From Lunatimonas sp. (lineage in GTDB: Bacteria; Bacteroidota; Bacteroidia; Cytophagales; Cyclobacteriaceae): a stretch of 64,000 bases of DNA. Below are positions 33,784 to 43,060 of this stretch, in pieces (position 1 is the first letter of the stretch; every line of letters begins with the position of its first letter). The stretch lies in contig NZ_JAFIEU010000045.1 in assembly GCF_020832325.1 (NCBI RefSeq), positions 1 to 64,000 of the forward strand, written 5' to 3'. The notes beneath the pieces are model-generated. The model was not told the origin of the DNA. It was given only the letters and a program-made list of their open reading frames with translations, and made no database searches. The translations under genes were made by a program, and so were the position numbers.

Positions 33784-34365
33784 ATGGAACACATCAAAGG
33801 ATACGACTACGGAAAGTCAGGATTGGAATCTTCTCCCATCAGTCTGGAGGATTTGGGTTTATTAAAGCAGACCGTGCTATGGTCGGATGAAGATCAGGCC
33901 AATCTCCAAAAGGCCGGAGAAATCCTCAAAGATCAGGTCAATGACATTCTGGACTTATGGTATGGATTTGTAGGAGGACATGCACACTTGGTCCGTTATT
34001 TTGGAAAAAATGACAATCCTAACATGGAGTACTTGTCAGCGGTAAGAGCAAGATTTGGGCAGTGGATTTTGGATATTTGCCAAAAACCTTATGATCAATC
34101 ATGGTTGGATTATCAGCATGAAATCGCCAAGCGTCACCACACATCCAAAAAGAATCAAACAGATGGTGTAGATGCGGTGCCAATTATTCACTATCGTTAT
34201 ATGGTAGCCTTTATTGTTCCCCTCACGATGACGATCAAGTCATTTTTGGCAAAAAAAGGCAATAGTCAAGAAGAGGTGAAAAACATGTACAACGCCTGGT
34301 TCAAGGCGCTGACCCTGACCGTCATCACTTGGACATATCCCTATATTAATGAAGGCGAATTTTAA
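33784..34365 (+). CDS. protoglobin-domain protein
   Basis: The product has 193 residues with the globin features of protoglobins: KGYDYG near the N-terminus, a long helix with LWYGFVGGHAHLVRYF, and the proximal His region (QHEIAKRHHTSKKNQTDG). There is no extra signalling domain. Such single-domain proteins bind O2, CO or NO. It heads a run with DUF2024 and a MarR protein and is divergent from the Rrf2 gene, so a role in NO handling is plausible. Confidence 0.85.
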   Translation: MEHIKGYDYGKSGLESSPISLEDLGLLKQTVLWSDEDQANLQKAGEILKDQVNDILDLWYGFVGGHAHLVRYFGKNDNPNMEYLSAVRARFGQWILDICQKPYDQSWLDYQHEIAKRHHTSKKNQTDGVDAVPIIHYRYMVAFIVPLTMTIKSFLAKKGNSQEEVKNMYNAWFKALTLTVITWTYPYINEGEF

Positions 34366-34375
34366 ATCTTAAAAT

Positions 34376-34639
34376 ATGAAAGTAGCAGTTTGGGACACCT
34401 ATGTAAAAAGGGAAGATGGTAAATTGATGCATTTTGACATCATCGTTCCCCAGGAAACCGATAATCCGGAAACTATTTATGGTTTTGGAAAAGAGTATCT
34501 ACAAGGCAAATACTTGCAGGATTTGGAAATCACTTCCAAGGAATGTCAGTTTTGCCATATAGAAACCATCAAACCGGATTGGGAAACCGCCATCATGGAG
34601 AAAGGTTACTATATTTATGAAATGGAAAACTGTACATGA
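34376..34639 (+). CDS. DUF2024 family protein
   Basis: The product has 87 residues, with the DUF2024 features MKVAVWDTYV, MHFDIIVP and a C-terminal CQFCHIE (CxxCH) that might bind metal. It starts 10 bases after the protoglobin gene and overlaps the next gene by four bases. Its role is unknown. Confidence 0.8.
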   Translation: MKVAVWDTYVKREDGKLMHFDIIVPQETDNPETIYGFGKEYLQGKYLQDLEITSKECQFCHIETIKPDWETAIMEKGYYIYEMENCT

Positions 34640-35244
34640 TGTCCTCCCCTTTTGATCCCATACAGCAGGAAAACAATTTGGATGCAAAGATTACCTTCAC
34701 TTTGGATAGAATCTCTTTGGTATTCAAGTCTATGCAATTGGAGCAGTCCAAAAAAACCAATTTGAGCCCTATCCAACTTCAGATTTTGGTTTTCCTGCTG
34801 TATCATTCCCCTGAGATGCACCGAGTAAGTTATCTTGCACAGGAATTTAATCTGACCAAGGCGACCATAAGTGATTCAGTTAAAGCTTTGATCCAAAAAG
34901 GTCTCATCAGAAAGGTATCTGACCCCAGTGATTCCAGAAGCTTTTCTCTAAATCTTACTTCTAAAGGCAAAGACCAAGCACAAGATGCTGCCCAAATGGC
35001 CAACCCCATGGCAAAGGTGATCGGAAAATACACAAGAGATCAAAAGGAAATTTTTTATGGGATTTTGTTCAAAACGATCAAAGACCTACAAGCAAGTGGT
35101 CTGATTCCCATGCAACGAATGTGTTTTAGCTGTGCAAGTTATCAGATCAGAAACGGTGAACACTACTGTGACCTTCTTAAAAGAGTTCTACAAGAAAGAC
35201 ATCTTCGAATAGACTGTAAAGAACATGAAGCCAAACAAACCTAA
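34636..35244 (+). CDS. MarR-like regulator with C-terminal Cys cluster
   Basis: The 202-residue product has a winged helix (about 40-120, LAQEFNLTKATISDSVKALI and the DPSDSRSF wing). A C-terminal tail follows with Cys at 163, 166, 178 and 194 (CxxC-x11-C-x15-C). Such a cluster is not typical of MarR proteins and suggests an Fe-S or zinc site for redox or NO sensing. It is the third gene of the protoglobin operon. Confidence 0.8.
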   Translation: MMSSPFDPIQQENNLDAKITFTLDRISLVFKSMQLEQSKKTNLSPIQLQILVFLLYHSPEMHRVSYLAQEFNLTKATISDSVKALIQKGLIRKVSDPSDSRSFSLNLTSKGKDQAQDAAQMANPMAKVIGKYTRDQKEIFYGILFKTIKDLQASGLIPMQRMCFSCASYQIRNGEHYCDLLKRVLQERHLRIDCKEHEAKQT

Positions 35245-35336
35245 GCCCTTGACCGAATCGCTTTACCGGATATCGAAGGAGTTACTAAGTGGAATGTGAA
35301 TTACGAACCTCAAAGGTAGGTATACCTAAATACCCC

Positions 35337-35590
35337 ATTGAAACCAAGCCAACACCGGGCAAGGTCAATCTGATGAACCCCACAGCCTCCATAGGTCCAC
35401 CGTCCAGCATTCTTCCCATCCGAGGTGCGCTGTCCACCCGCTCACCGTTTTCATTCCCTGCCACTTTGATTGAATCGGAAGCCGAAACCAGTAAACAGCA
35501 TACACCCGGACTCTTACATCACCCCCTGCTTTTCCAGCATCGCTGCTTCGTCCATACCGAGTGATTGGCTTTTCACATTGCAATTTGGTA
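35337..35590 (-). pseudogene. broken Gfo/Idh/MocA oxidoreductase fragment
   Basis: On the minus strand the codons for CGVHQIDLARCWLG and ERVDSAPRMGRM are legible but in different frames. They match CGVHQIDLSRWWLG and ERVDSALRIGRM of the intact gene at 24458. About 90 bases in the middle are missing and the flanks have no start or stop. It is a relic of a paralogue; the rest of 35245-35851 holds no gene. Confidence 0.75.
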
Positions 35591-35851
35591 TTTTTTTTAC
35601 AAACCAATATAATTTCACACGATTCATGTACATTATAAAAAATATTCAACTTACTGATGGGTCAAGACTCAAAGGGACCGCTGACCCAGTTGTTAAAGGC
35701 ACTAACCTTTAGGCAACTACGACAACCAAAATAATAAGCGTATGTAATACCGTGAGAACCAGAACGCAGTGTCTGCACTTTTTGATTGGCTACAGGTCAA
35801 AACCGCTACACGCAACTGGCAACCCCTTCCAATAATCCGGTTCCAACGCCC

Positions 35852-36565
35852 TCAATCCCCCGAAAAGTCTGTAAGTGCCGCACTTCGTAGAAGGGAAGGA
35901 AGCTCCTGCCACCAAACTTCTACCGGCTGAACCTGACGGATTTTACCTTGCTCCATGGTGGCCACTGTTGTGGCAAGGTCTCGAATCAGCCCGTTGTGAT
36001 GGGTGACCAACAAAACACCCGTTCCCTGCACGGCAAGTTTGCGTAGCTGCTCACTGGCCTTTAACACGGTCGCTGCATCCATCCCGTCAAAGGGTTCGTC
36101 CAGTATCAGGTATCTGGGTTTATGAATTAAGGCGGCAGCAAAGGAAACCTTCTTCTTCATGCCCTTGGAATAATCTGTAATTTTCTTTTTGTCTTTCGGT
36201 AGATCAAAAAACTCCAATAGCTCCGTGGCCCTTCGTTGACTTTCGGTCTTATCCAATCCATATAGCCTCGACAAAAACTCCAAGTACTTCCACCCACTGA
36301 ACCCCTCCACATAAATCGGCTGGTCAAAGACAAAGCCTACCCGCCTCAATACCGGATGATACCGGGTGCCAATGGGCACCTCATCGATGATTACCGTACC
36401 AGCATCTACCGGAATCAGGCCAGCAATCGCCTGTATCAAGGTACTCTTTCCGCATCCGTTCTTTCCTACCAGTGCCATTACCTCTCCCGGGGATACATCA
36501 AGGTCCACCCCTCCCAACACCTTTTGCTTTCCGAAATTTTTATAAAGTTTTCTCACCGATATCAT
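35852..36565 (-). CDS. ABC transporter ATPase
   Basis: The 237-residue ATPase has Walker A GKNGCGKST (about 32-40), Q-loop VFDQP, a signature close to YSKGMKKK, Walker B YLILDEPFDG and the H-loop THH. The start at ATG 36565 overlaps the stop of the permease gene by four bases. With two permease genes upstream it forms a LanFEG-like efflux system. It is the third gene after the palindromic operator shared with the bacteriocin-like peptides. Confidence 0.85.
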   Translation of the reverse strand: MISVRKLYKNFGKQKVLGGVDLDVSPGEVMALVGKNGCGKSTLIQAIAGLIPVDAGTVIIDEVPIGTRYHPVLRRVGFVFDQPIYVEGFSGWKYLEFLSRLYGLDKTESQRRATELLEFFDLPKDKKKITDYSKGMKKKVSFAAALIHKPRYLILDEPFDGMDAATVLKASEQLRKLAVQGTGVLLVTHHNGLIRDLATTVATMEQGKIRQVQPVEVWWQELPSLLRSAALTDFSGD

Positions 36566-37170
36566 AATCCACCATTTATTTTGTTCATACGAGCTGCCAA
36601 TTGCATGGGCAGAACATACCACAAGCTAAGGAGCGCCAACCCTAGGATCAAGCATCTGCCTACCTGTTCAAATCCGACCCACAACCAGAACAAGTACCCC
36701 AAACACATCACTAACACCCCTGACAAAAGCACCCAAACACTTCGAAGCACCTCGGGCCGTCCAGTGTAAAAACTATAAACAGCCAATGTTTGCGTATAAA
36801 TCAGGATCCACACCATTACTCCGTTAAAGAACCCCGTCTGGGGAAACACCATCCCGAAGGAAAGCGCGGGGTTCAGGGCAACGAGTACCGCCATGCCCAT
36901 CAAATTCAACCCATTGAGCACCATAAACAGCAAAGCATCTAGCTGGCGTACGATACTCAAAAAATTGTTACCGTATAGACGATAGTTCACATACACTCCC
37001 TCCGTAGGGAAATATACCTCTAGGATTGCTTTCATCATTAGTCCAAGCAACACTATCACCGGCACATAGGGGTTTACCAAGTAGCATGGTAATGCCACCA
37101 ATCCTACCAGCAGTGACTTCAACAGAAATCCTTCGGATATACTCATGGCCGATAACAATCTAAACATCAT
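36562..37170 (-). CDS. ABC transporter permease, smaller subunit
   Basis: The product has 202 residues with about six transmembrane helices and no recognised extracellular domain. It is translationally coupled to the ATPase (four-base overlap) and begins six bases after the other permease gene. Two different small permeases plus one ATPase resemble immunity exporters of the LanFEG type. Confidence 0.75.
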   Translation of the reverse strand: MMFRLLSAMSISEGFLLKSLLVGLVALPCYLVNPYVPVIVLLGLMMKAILEVYFPTEGVYVNYRLYGNNFLSIVRQLDALLFMVLNGLNLMGMAVLVALNPALSFGMVFPQTGFFNGVMVWILIYTQTLAVYSFYTGRPEVLRSVWVLLSGVLVMCLGYLFWLWVGFEQVGRCLILGLALLSLWYVLPMQLAARMNKINGGL

Positions 37171-37176
37171 TGCCTC

Positions 37177-37914
37177 CTAAAAAAATTGGTTGAAATCATT
37201 GAATTCCCTGATAAAGGGTTTTCGGGTTTGGGAAATACTGCCAAGGACAAAAAACGAGAAAATTCCACAAGCTAAAACAAACGCAGTGCCACCCAACAAG
37301 AGAGCATAGTTCTCCAAATACCAAGCATCTGTACGCAGCTGAAAGGCAGCCTGCGCAACACTGTCATCGAAATTATAAGGAAAAAACCGGGTAGTGGCAA
37401 AGCAAAATGGGAGGAAAAAAAAGTAGACATACCGATAAATGATCCGTATCCACTTAATCCGCAAACTTGGCTCCTGCATAGCGGTATCAAAAGCCATAAA
37501 CGCTGCATAAAAAAGAACAAGCAATGACACATCACGTAGGGGATTTGCAGCGTGAATACCCAAGATCACACCAAAAAAAACCAACAAAAACATGCCGAGG
37601 CCTCCGAGCGCTGTCAAAAAAACCAAGGCCCGTCGTTTGAAAGGATCTAAACCATACGGAAACAGGTGAATGGGATCCAAATAGGCATGGCCGTTGAATT
37701 TTGCCATACTAAACAATACCAAACAAATCAGAAAGGCTGAGTAAAGGTACAGGTAGCTAAAATCCACCCATAGATTATAGAGAAAAAACGCGGCGATAAG
37801 CGAGAAAGGAAGCATAAAAGGTACCACCCAACCGAAAAACGAAAGTTTGGTGGGCAGCGAGAGCTGCATGCTGAAAAGCTGCTTGACTATATAGGTATAG
37901 AGAGGGTGGATCAT
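37177..37914 (-). CDS. ABC transporter permease, larger subunit
   Basis: The product has about 245 residues and six or so transmembrane helices. The longer frame begins at GTG 37953, inside the operator palindrome. The ATG at 37914, about 21 bases after the -7-like box, is therefore more likely. It is the first gene of the transporter operon. Confidence 0.8.
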   Translation of the reverse strand: MIHPLYTYIVKQLFSMQLSLPTKLSFFGWVVPFMLPFSLIAAFFLYNLWVDFSYLYLYSAFLICLVLFSMAKFNGHAYLDPIHLFPYGLDPFKRRALVFLTALGGLGMFLLVFFGVILGIHAANPLRDVSLLVLFYAAFMAFDTAMQEPSLRIKWIRIIYRYVYFFFLPFCFATTRFFPYNFDDSVAQAAFQLRTDAWYLENYALLLGGTAFVLACGIFSFFVLGSISQTRKPFIREFNDFNQFF

Positions 37915-37934
37915 TTCCTGTGGAATATGAAAAC

Positions 37935-37976
37935 CCAAAATACACCGGCTCACTGAAAAAAAATTTCAGTGAGCCG
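37935..37976 (-). promoter_or_regulatory. operator palindrome plus -7 box, site 4
   Basis: ACTGAAA-AAAAA-TTTCAGT at 37952-37970 is extended to 13 bp arms by CGGCTC/GAGCCG (37946-37976). On the minus strand TATTTTGG (37935-37942) follows after nine bases, the same layout as sites 1-3 at the peptide locus 34 kb away. This is the best evidence that the transporter and the peptides share a regulator. Confidence 0.8.
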
Positions 37977-38366
37977 AATTTAACAAAAAAATCCGTGCAC
38001 CAATGACCTTGAAAACAAGAAACCACGGTGCAGGGTATTCAGACTTAATCAACGAGCACAACATATTCCTTTCAAATATGAACTTTTATGACTAACTTTT
38101 CCTTTCTTTATAGTCTCAACTACAACAGGCGTTTAACTCACGTGAGGAAAGGACTTTACGATACCGCAAATAAGATTTTTTCGTCCGGCAAACCGGGCCT
38201 GAAAAAGGTATGCCTATTCCATACCCACCAAAAAGCCTTTGTAATATAACCCCCTGCTCTCACCTTTATTAGTACTTACGAAGCAGGGGAAAACTCCTAC
38301 TTGCACGCATTTGCATCCGCCTAGCAATGGGCATATCCATACATTATTTTAAACATTCCAAACATC
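37977..38366. other. gene-free divergent promoter region
   Basis: The region lies between the ABC operon and the Rnk-like gene. No frame, repeat or further operator copy is evident. Confidence 0.5.
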
Positions 38367-38762
38367 ATGATGACACCTATTTTAAAGAAAAGCGACTATG
38401 AAACGATCAAAGCGTTGATCGAAGGCATCCACCCTACCCAGCGAACCAAGGAAGTGGGGACGCTTCAGAGCGAATTGCGCAGAGCCAAAATCGTCGAGGA
38501 CGACAAAATCAGCCAGAACGTCATTCAGCTAGGCTCCTACTTTGAAGTGCGAGAAATTACCTCCAAGCGGCAACTTTGTCTGACACTTACCCTGCCCGGC
38601 GAGGCTAACCTGCAGGAGCAGCGTGTTTCCATTCTTTCGCCACTGGGTGTAGCCCTGATCGGCTTTCAGAAAGGCAAGGAGTTCGAATGGCAATTGCCCG
38701 CAGGAAAAAGAACCTTTATCATCGAAAAAGTATCTGCGCCTTCTGCCGTACCAACCACCTAG
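38367..38762 (+). CDS. Rnk/GreA-C-terminal-domain protein
   Basis: The product has 131 residues: a short helical N-terminus followed by an FKBP-like GreA/GreB C-terminal domain (LGSYFEVREI...VSILSPLGVALIGFQKGKEFEWQLPAGKR), as in Rnk. It lacks the GreA coiled coil and so would bind RNA polymerase without cleaving transcripts. It is monocistronic. Confidence 0.85.
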   Translation: MMTPILKKSDYETIKALIEGIHPTQRTKEVGTLQSELRRAKIVEDDKISQNVIQLGSYFEVREITSKRQLCLTLTLPGEANLQEQRVSILSPLGVALIGFQKGKEFEWQLPAGKRTFIIEKVSAPSAVPTT

Positions 38763-38802
38763 AAAACTCCCTTTCCCCAACCCTGGGTGAAAGGGAGTTT
38801 TC
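38762..38802. terminator. bidirectional terminator
   Basis: GAAAACTCCCTTTC and GAAAGGGAGTTTTC form a perfect 14 bp stem. It lies between the convergent Rnk-like and sulfatase genes and has A/T ends on both sides, so it can serve both. Confidence 0.85.
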
Positions 38803-38826
38803 GTTTAAGGTGAAAATACTCGTTGG

Positions 38827-40386
38827 TTATTTTTTTTCAATTGGCTTCCGCACAGCATCCAGCAATGATTTCAGTTCTTTTAGCTTATCAGGTTGGGCAG
38901 CTGCAATGCTCACTTTCTCGCCCGGATCATCCAGCAAATAAAACAATTGGTCTTCCGGCAAAAATCCGGTACTGATCCCGGTACCCCAAGGCACCAATTC
39001 TGGCCCTTGGTGGGCAGGAATGAATTTATAGCCGTCTCTACTGACATAACTGAGTACGCCCTGTATCGCCTCCTGAACCAGTCCATTCCTTCCTTCCGTA
39101 TCCCGTCCCACGAGCGCCTCCCAGCTATCCGTCGTATCTTCTGCCTGATTCCGATCGTACGGTTCATTGAGAAATCCCGCAAAAGATCCCATCATATCCA
39201 CTTGTGAAAATAAGGCCGAACGAACCGTACCTGAGCGAATACCTTTAGGCCACCTTACCACCATGGGAACCTTGGTACCTGCTTCGTAGGTGCTGTATTT
39301 CCCGCCCCGCAGATTAGCCCAAGGCTTGTGATCACCGATAAGCTCCTCCGCCATATCCTCGTAGCCATCATCTAATACCGGGCCGTTGTCACTTGTGAAA
39401 ATGACGATAGTGTTTTCTGCAAGTGCTTTTTCATCCAAAAAACTCAATACTTCACCGACCGTCCAGTCCAATTGCAGCAAGGCATCACCTCGATATCCAT
39501 AGCCGGATTTGCCGTGAAACCGTTCGTGAGGCATCCGAGGAACGTGGATATCGTGGGTGGCTAGGAAAAGAAAAAAGGGAGAGTCTCCAGCATCTGTCAT
39601 GAACCGGACCGACTTATCTACAAAAACATCTGCAAAATCTTCATCTCTCCAAAGGGCTGATTCCCCTCCTGCCATATACCCGATACGGCTGATCCCATTG
39701 ATGATGGTTTGGTTATGGCCGTGAGACCACATCATTTTTAGGAGCTCGGGATGATCTAAGCCTGTTGGCCGGTCCCCCACCTTTTGCCGGTAGTTCACTT
39801 CTATGGGATCCTGGGGGTCCAAATTCAACACATGCCTATCTTCGACATATACTGTTGGCACCCGGTCTCCGGTGGATGGGAGGATAAATGCATAATCAAA
39901 CCCAATGTCCAAAGGACCATGACTGATCTCGCCATTCCATTCCGGACCGGCATCACCGCCCAGCCCCAAGTGCCATTTACCAACCACCGCCGTGCGGTAT
40001 CCTGCCCGCTGCATTATGGCAGGCCAGGTTTCCCTGCCCTCACGAATGAGCGCAGAGGCATCCCCGGGGGCTACGCCTCTTCCCTGTGCTCTCCACGCAT
40101 ACTCCCCGGTCAACATGGAATACCTAGAAGGCGTACAGGTCGCAGCAGTAGCATAGGCATTTTCCATCAACAAACCTTCTTTTGCTAACCGATCGATATG
40201 TGGCGTGGGAATCATACCTCCATACACGCCGATATCTCCATACCCAACATCATCCGTATAAATTACAATGACGTTGGGCTTGGTAGACAAATCGCTTTTT
40301 TCCTCCCCCCCACAGGCCGACAGTACAGACCCTATTATTACTGCCAGGCCCAGTAGGGAGTTGATCGATTTCAAACTATGTTGCAT
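38827..40386 (-). CDS. arylsulfatase-family sulfatase, lipoprotein
   Basis: The product has 519 residues, a lipobox ending at Cys25 (SVLSAC), metal ligands DD at 45-46 (VIYTDDVGYGD), the formylglycine motif CTPSR at 84-88 and GKWHLG. It should hydrolyse sulfate esters outside the cytoplasm after an FGE enzyme matures Cys84. No FGE gene and no polysaccharide lyase are in the window. It stands next to the di-haem cytochrome pair. Confidence 0.9.
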   Translation of the reverse strand: MQHSLKSINSLLGLAVIIGSVLSACGGEEKSDLSTKPNVIVIYTDDVGYGDIGVYGGMIPTPHIDRLAKEGLLMENAYATAATCTPSRYSMLTGEYAWRAQGRGVAPGDASALIREGRETWPAIMQRAGYRTAVVGKWHLGLGGDAGPEWNGEISHGPLDIGFDYAFILPSTGDRVPTVYVEDRHVLNLDPQDPIEVNYRQKVGDRPTGLDHPELLKMMWSHGHNQTIINGISRIGYMAGGESALWRDEDFADVFVDKSVRFMTDAGDSPFFLFLATHDIHVPRMPHERFHGKSGYGYRGDALLQLDWTVGEVLSFLDEKALAENTIVIFTSDNGPVLDDGYEDMAEELIGDHKPWANLRGGKYSTYEAGTKVPMVVRWPKGIRSGTVRSALFSQVDMMGSFAGFLNEPYDRNQAEDTTDSWEALVGRDTEGRNGLVQEAIQGVLSYVSRDGYKFIPAHQGPELVPWGTGISTGFLPEDQLFYLLDDPGEKVSIAAAQPDKLKELKSLLDAVRKPIEKK

Positions 40387-40551
40387 GTGTATATGGTTTT
40401 GGTCTAAACGGTGATATCGGTTTATATAAGGAAAAGCTCTTCGATTTGCGTCAAAATACCTTACCCTAACCGGTAATATTAGGATGCTTTTCTCGGATAA
40501 TCACAAAGAATGCCGGAAAAAAAGGTTAAACCGAGCAGTTTTTTATCAATT

Positions 40552-41682
40552 CTACGGTTTTTCAGGAAGCGAATCAATCCAAGCTTTGATCAAAGCCAAG
40601 CCTTCTGAATGCACGCTCACGCGCCCTATTTCCGGCATAGCCGCACCTACCCGATTGGTTCCCATGCGATAGGTCAATATGGACTCGGCGGAGTTTCCGG
40701 GCAGGATGTCATACGTAAACGAACCCGCTCCAAAGCCGGCTGCTACCGGTGTTTTGAAAATCCCCAGCTTCATGGGGTCTGTTTCTTCATAGGTCAAAAA
40801 AAGTCCTGAGGTGCTGGCCGGCCCCTCCGCCCGATGGCAATGGGCGCAGTTGATGTCCAAATAAGCTCTCGCTCTGGCATCCAATGCCTCCTTTTCATCC
40901 TCATAGGCGGCCATTTTGGGAAATGCCTCCAGGGTATCAAATGGAGGAATAAATCCATGCCTTTCCCACATGCGGAGCTGATTTTCGGCCTCTTGCCCAC
41001 CCTTGCTAAAATTTAGGTACTTGGCCTTCACGCCGATGGGCTGCATTTCTTCACCCACGTTATGGCAGCTCTTGCATTGGGCTTTGTTGGGCACGATGTA
41101 GTTGATCACCTGATCATCTCCTGCTTCGTTCGTCCATGTGACGGGAATTTCAGCCCCTACCACCTTATACACCGCATCTGTCTGATCGGCATTCCACACA
41201 TACGGAAAGGCTTCCCATTTACCCGCCCGCTTAATCAATAGCCGGGTTTCCAACACACGTATCTGCTCGTCCGCCTTTCGGAAGTCCGCCGGATAGTAGA
41301 AGTTTTTTACAATGATCGTCCGATCCGGAAATGCTATGGTTCCCTCCGCATCGTCCAACACCCTTGCCTCCGCTCCGGAGGGCATCCATACAAAACGGGA
41401 TTTATGTGCATAGTCGGTAAACAATGCCGAAACCGGCTCGTAGGAAATCACCCTTTCGGCTGTTTGAAACTCCCTCAGCTTTCCTTCGAACAACCCGTAG
41501 TCTGAAAGTTTTGGAAAAGGGATTGCCGTGAAATCCAGCTCTTCCGTATCCAGCATTGGGGCCTCCCAGTCACCATAGAGTATCCGTGTTACATCGTCTA
41601 CTTCCACGGTGGTCTCCTCCTTGCCACAGGAAGCCAGAAGAACCACCAAAACGAACCCATAAATGAAACGCAATAGCCGCAT
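40552..41682 (-). CDS. SO2930-family di-haem c-type cytochrome lipoprotein
   Basis: The product has 376 residues, a lipobox ending at Cys19 (LLASC) and haem motifs CKSCH (203-207) and CAHCH (279-283). Layout and partner gene fit the SO2930 family (TIGR03806). It lies three bases after the beta-helix gene, the arrangement known from Shewanella SO2929/SO2930. The substrate is unknown. Confidence 0.85.
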   Translation of the reverse strand: MRLLRFIYGFVLVVLLASCGKEETTVEVDDVTRILYGDWEAPMLDTEELDFTAIPFPKLSDYGLFEGKLREFQTAERVISYEPVSALFTDYAHKSRFVWMPSGAEARVLDDAEGTIAFPDRTIIVKNFYYPADFRKADEQIRVLETRLLIKRAGKWEAFPYVWNADQTDAVYKVVGAEIPVTWTNEAGDDQVINYIVPNKAQCKSCHNVGEEMQPIGVKAKYLNFSKGGQEAENQLRMWERHGFIPPFDTLEAFPKMAAYEDEKEALDARARAYLDINCAHCHRAEGPASTSGLFLTYEETDPMKLGIFKTPVAAGFGAGSFTYDILPGNSAESILTYRMGTNRVGAAMPEIGRVSVHSEGLALIKAWIDSLPEKP

Positions 41683-41685
41683 ACC

Positions 41686-42987
41686 TTATCGATTTGAAAG
41701 GGCCTTTACATCGGTTTGAACGCTGAGGGAACAGGAAAAATCAGCATATTCCTTTGACGCAGTGATGTCATCCGCTCCGCGGGAGAGGTCGAAATGACTA
41801 AACCTCAAATTTGGCTGCCCTTCCTCCTGAATACAGATTCGCATGGGATTGGACCGCCAATCTGCAGCAAGTTCCTTGTCCCAAAAACCATCGTAAATGA
41901 TGTCTTGGGTTTTTCCTTTACCGTGAGCATTGTATACACTGATGAGTTGCCCAAATTCCTTGGTTAGGTCGGGGAATTTCCAGGTCCGTTTGTAGTCGTT
42001 TCCATGGATATAGATCTCCGAGGTATAAGGTGACCAATTGGGAGCCTCCGTAGGAAACCCGGTGATATGGTAGTTGGCAATGGAAATGCCTACGGTTTTA
42101 TTTTGGTGAATCCGGTTGCCGAACACCTCGACCTCCTTAGCCGCCAACAAAATCACGCCGGAGCCCGGAGGAATCATGGTGACCGTGTTCCCGTTGGGAT
42201 TATCTCCCAAAGGTACCGCAAAATTGACGTGGTTGTTCGATACGATATCGTTGTCGTAGATCTTGGTACCCCGGCCTTCCGCTTTGGGCAGTCCGGGCAG
42301 GTTGAATACCAAGATTCCGCCGGAGTTATCCCGTGCGGTGTTTCCAAAAACCTCCGCGTTGTCGGAGTTTTCGATTTCAATGCCGGCCACATTGCCAAAG
42401 GCCAGGGAGTTTTTCACGATGATATTCTCCGACTGACCTACGTAGATGCCTGCGTCCTTCGAATGGGAAGCGATACACTCATCGATGACCACATTTTTGC
42501 ATTGGACCGGATAGATGGCATAGGTGCCATTTTTTGATTTATCGCCGTTGGTCCAGGTCACATTTACCCGGCGAAAAGTAATCCCGTCACAGTGCTGGGA
42601 TTTCACGCCGTCACCCGGCGCATCTTCAATACTTAGGTCCTGTATGGTCACGTTGTCACCTACCAGTTTTACTCCCTCGCCTCCTGTACGGAGATTCCGA
42701 AAGGAAAGTACCGTCTCGGCCATACCCGCACCCACGATCCGTACATTTTTCCTTCCCTCTAGGATAAGCTGTGTCTTCAATTCATAAAAACCTGCGGGTA
42801 TCTCGATGAGCGCGTCGTCCTCTGCCAGTATAAAAGCTTCGATGACTTTCTCCACCTCCTGTTCCGTCGCTCTTCGAAGCTTGCTGGAATCGAAGGTCAT
42901 CTCGGTGCTGGTGGAATTACAGGCGGAAAAACAAAGGGTGAGTGCAAGCAGAATTATGGGCAAACGGGCAATGGGAGCTATTTTCAT
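41686..42987 (-). CDS. SO2929-type parallel beta-helix lipoprotein
   Basis: The product has 433 residues with a lipobox ending at Cys23 and repeated right-handed beta-helix rungs (about 90-300, NVTIQDLSIEDAPGDGVKS, NVVIDECIASHSKDAGIYVG). It fits the family that always pairs with SO2930-like cytochromes (TIGR03805). It is probably a surface polysaccharide- or protein-binding module and is the first gene of the pair. Confidence 0.85.
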   Translation of the reverse strand: MKIAPIARLPIILLALTLCFSACNSTSTEMTFDSSKLRRATEQEVEKVIEAFILAEDDALIEIPAGFYELKTQLILEGRKNVRIVGAGMAETVLSFRNLRTGGEGVKLVGDNVTIQDLSIEDAPGDGVKSQHCDGITFRRVNVTWTNGDKSKNGTYAIYPVQCKNVVIDECIASHSKDAGIYVGQSENIIVKNSLAFGNVAGIEIENSDNAEVFGNTARDNSGGILVFNLPGLPKAEGRGTKIYDNDIVSNNHVNFAVPLGDNPNGNTVTMIPPGSGVILLAAKEVEVFGNRIHQNKTVGISIANYHITGFPTEAPNWSPYTSEIYIHGNDYKRTWKFPDLTKEFGQLISVYNAHGKGKTQDIIYDGFWDKELAADWRSNPMRICIQEEGQPNLRFSHFDLSRGADDITASKEYADFSCSLSVQTDVKALSNR

Positions 42988-43060
42988 ACGTGGCTAGGAT
43001 TTATTGACCCTCAAAACTACTGAAAAAAGAAACTGGCACCATTTGACAAATGTCAAAAAA

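Noticed and set aside
35852-37914. The ABC operon as the exporter of the double-glycine peptides
   Set aside because: The ATPase has no C39 peptidase domain, which is needed to cut GG leaders, so an immunity or efflux role fits better.
37915-37953. GTG 37953 as start of the ABC permease
   Set aside because: It lies inside the operator and upstream of the -7 box, so the transcript would not contain it.
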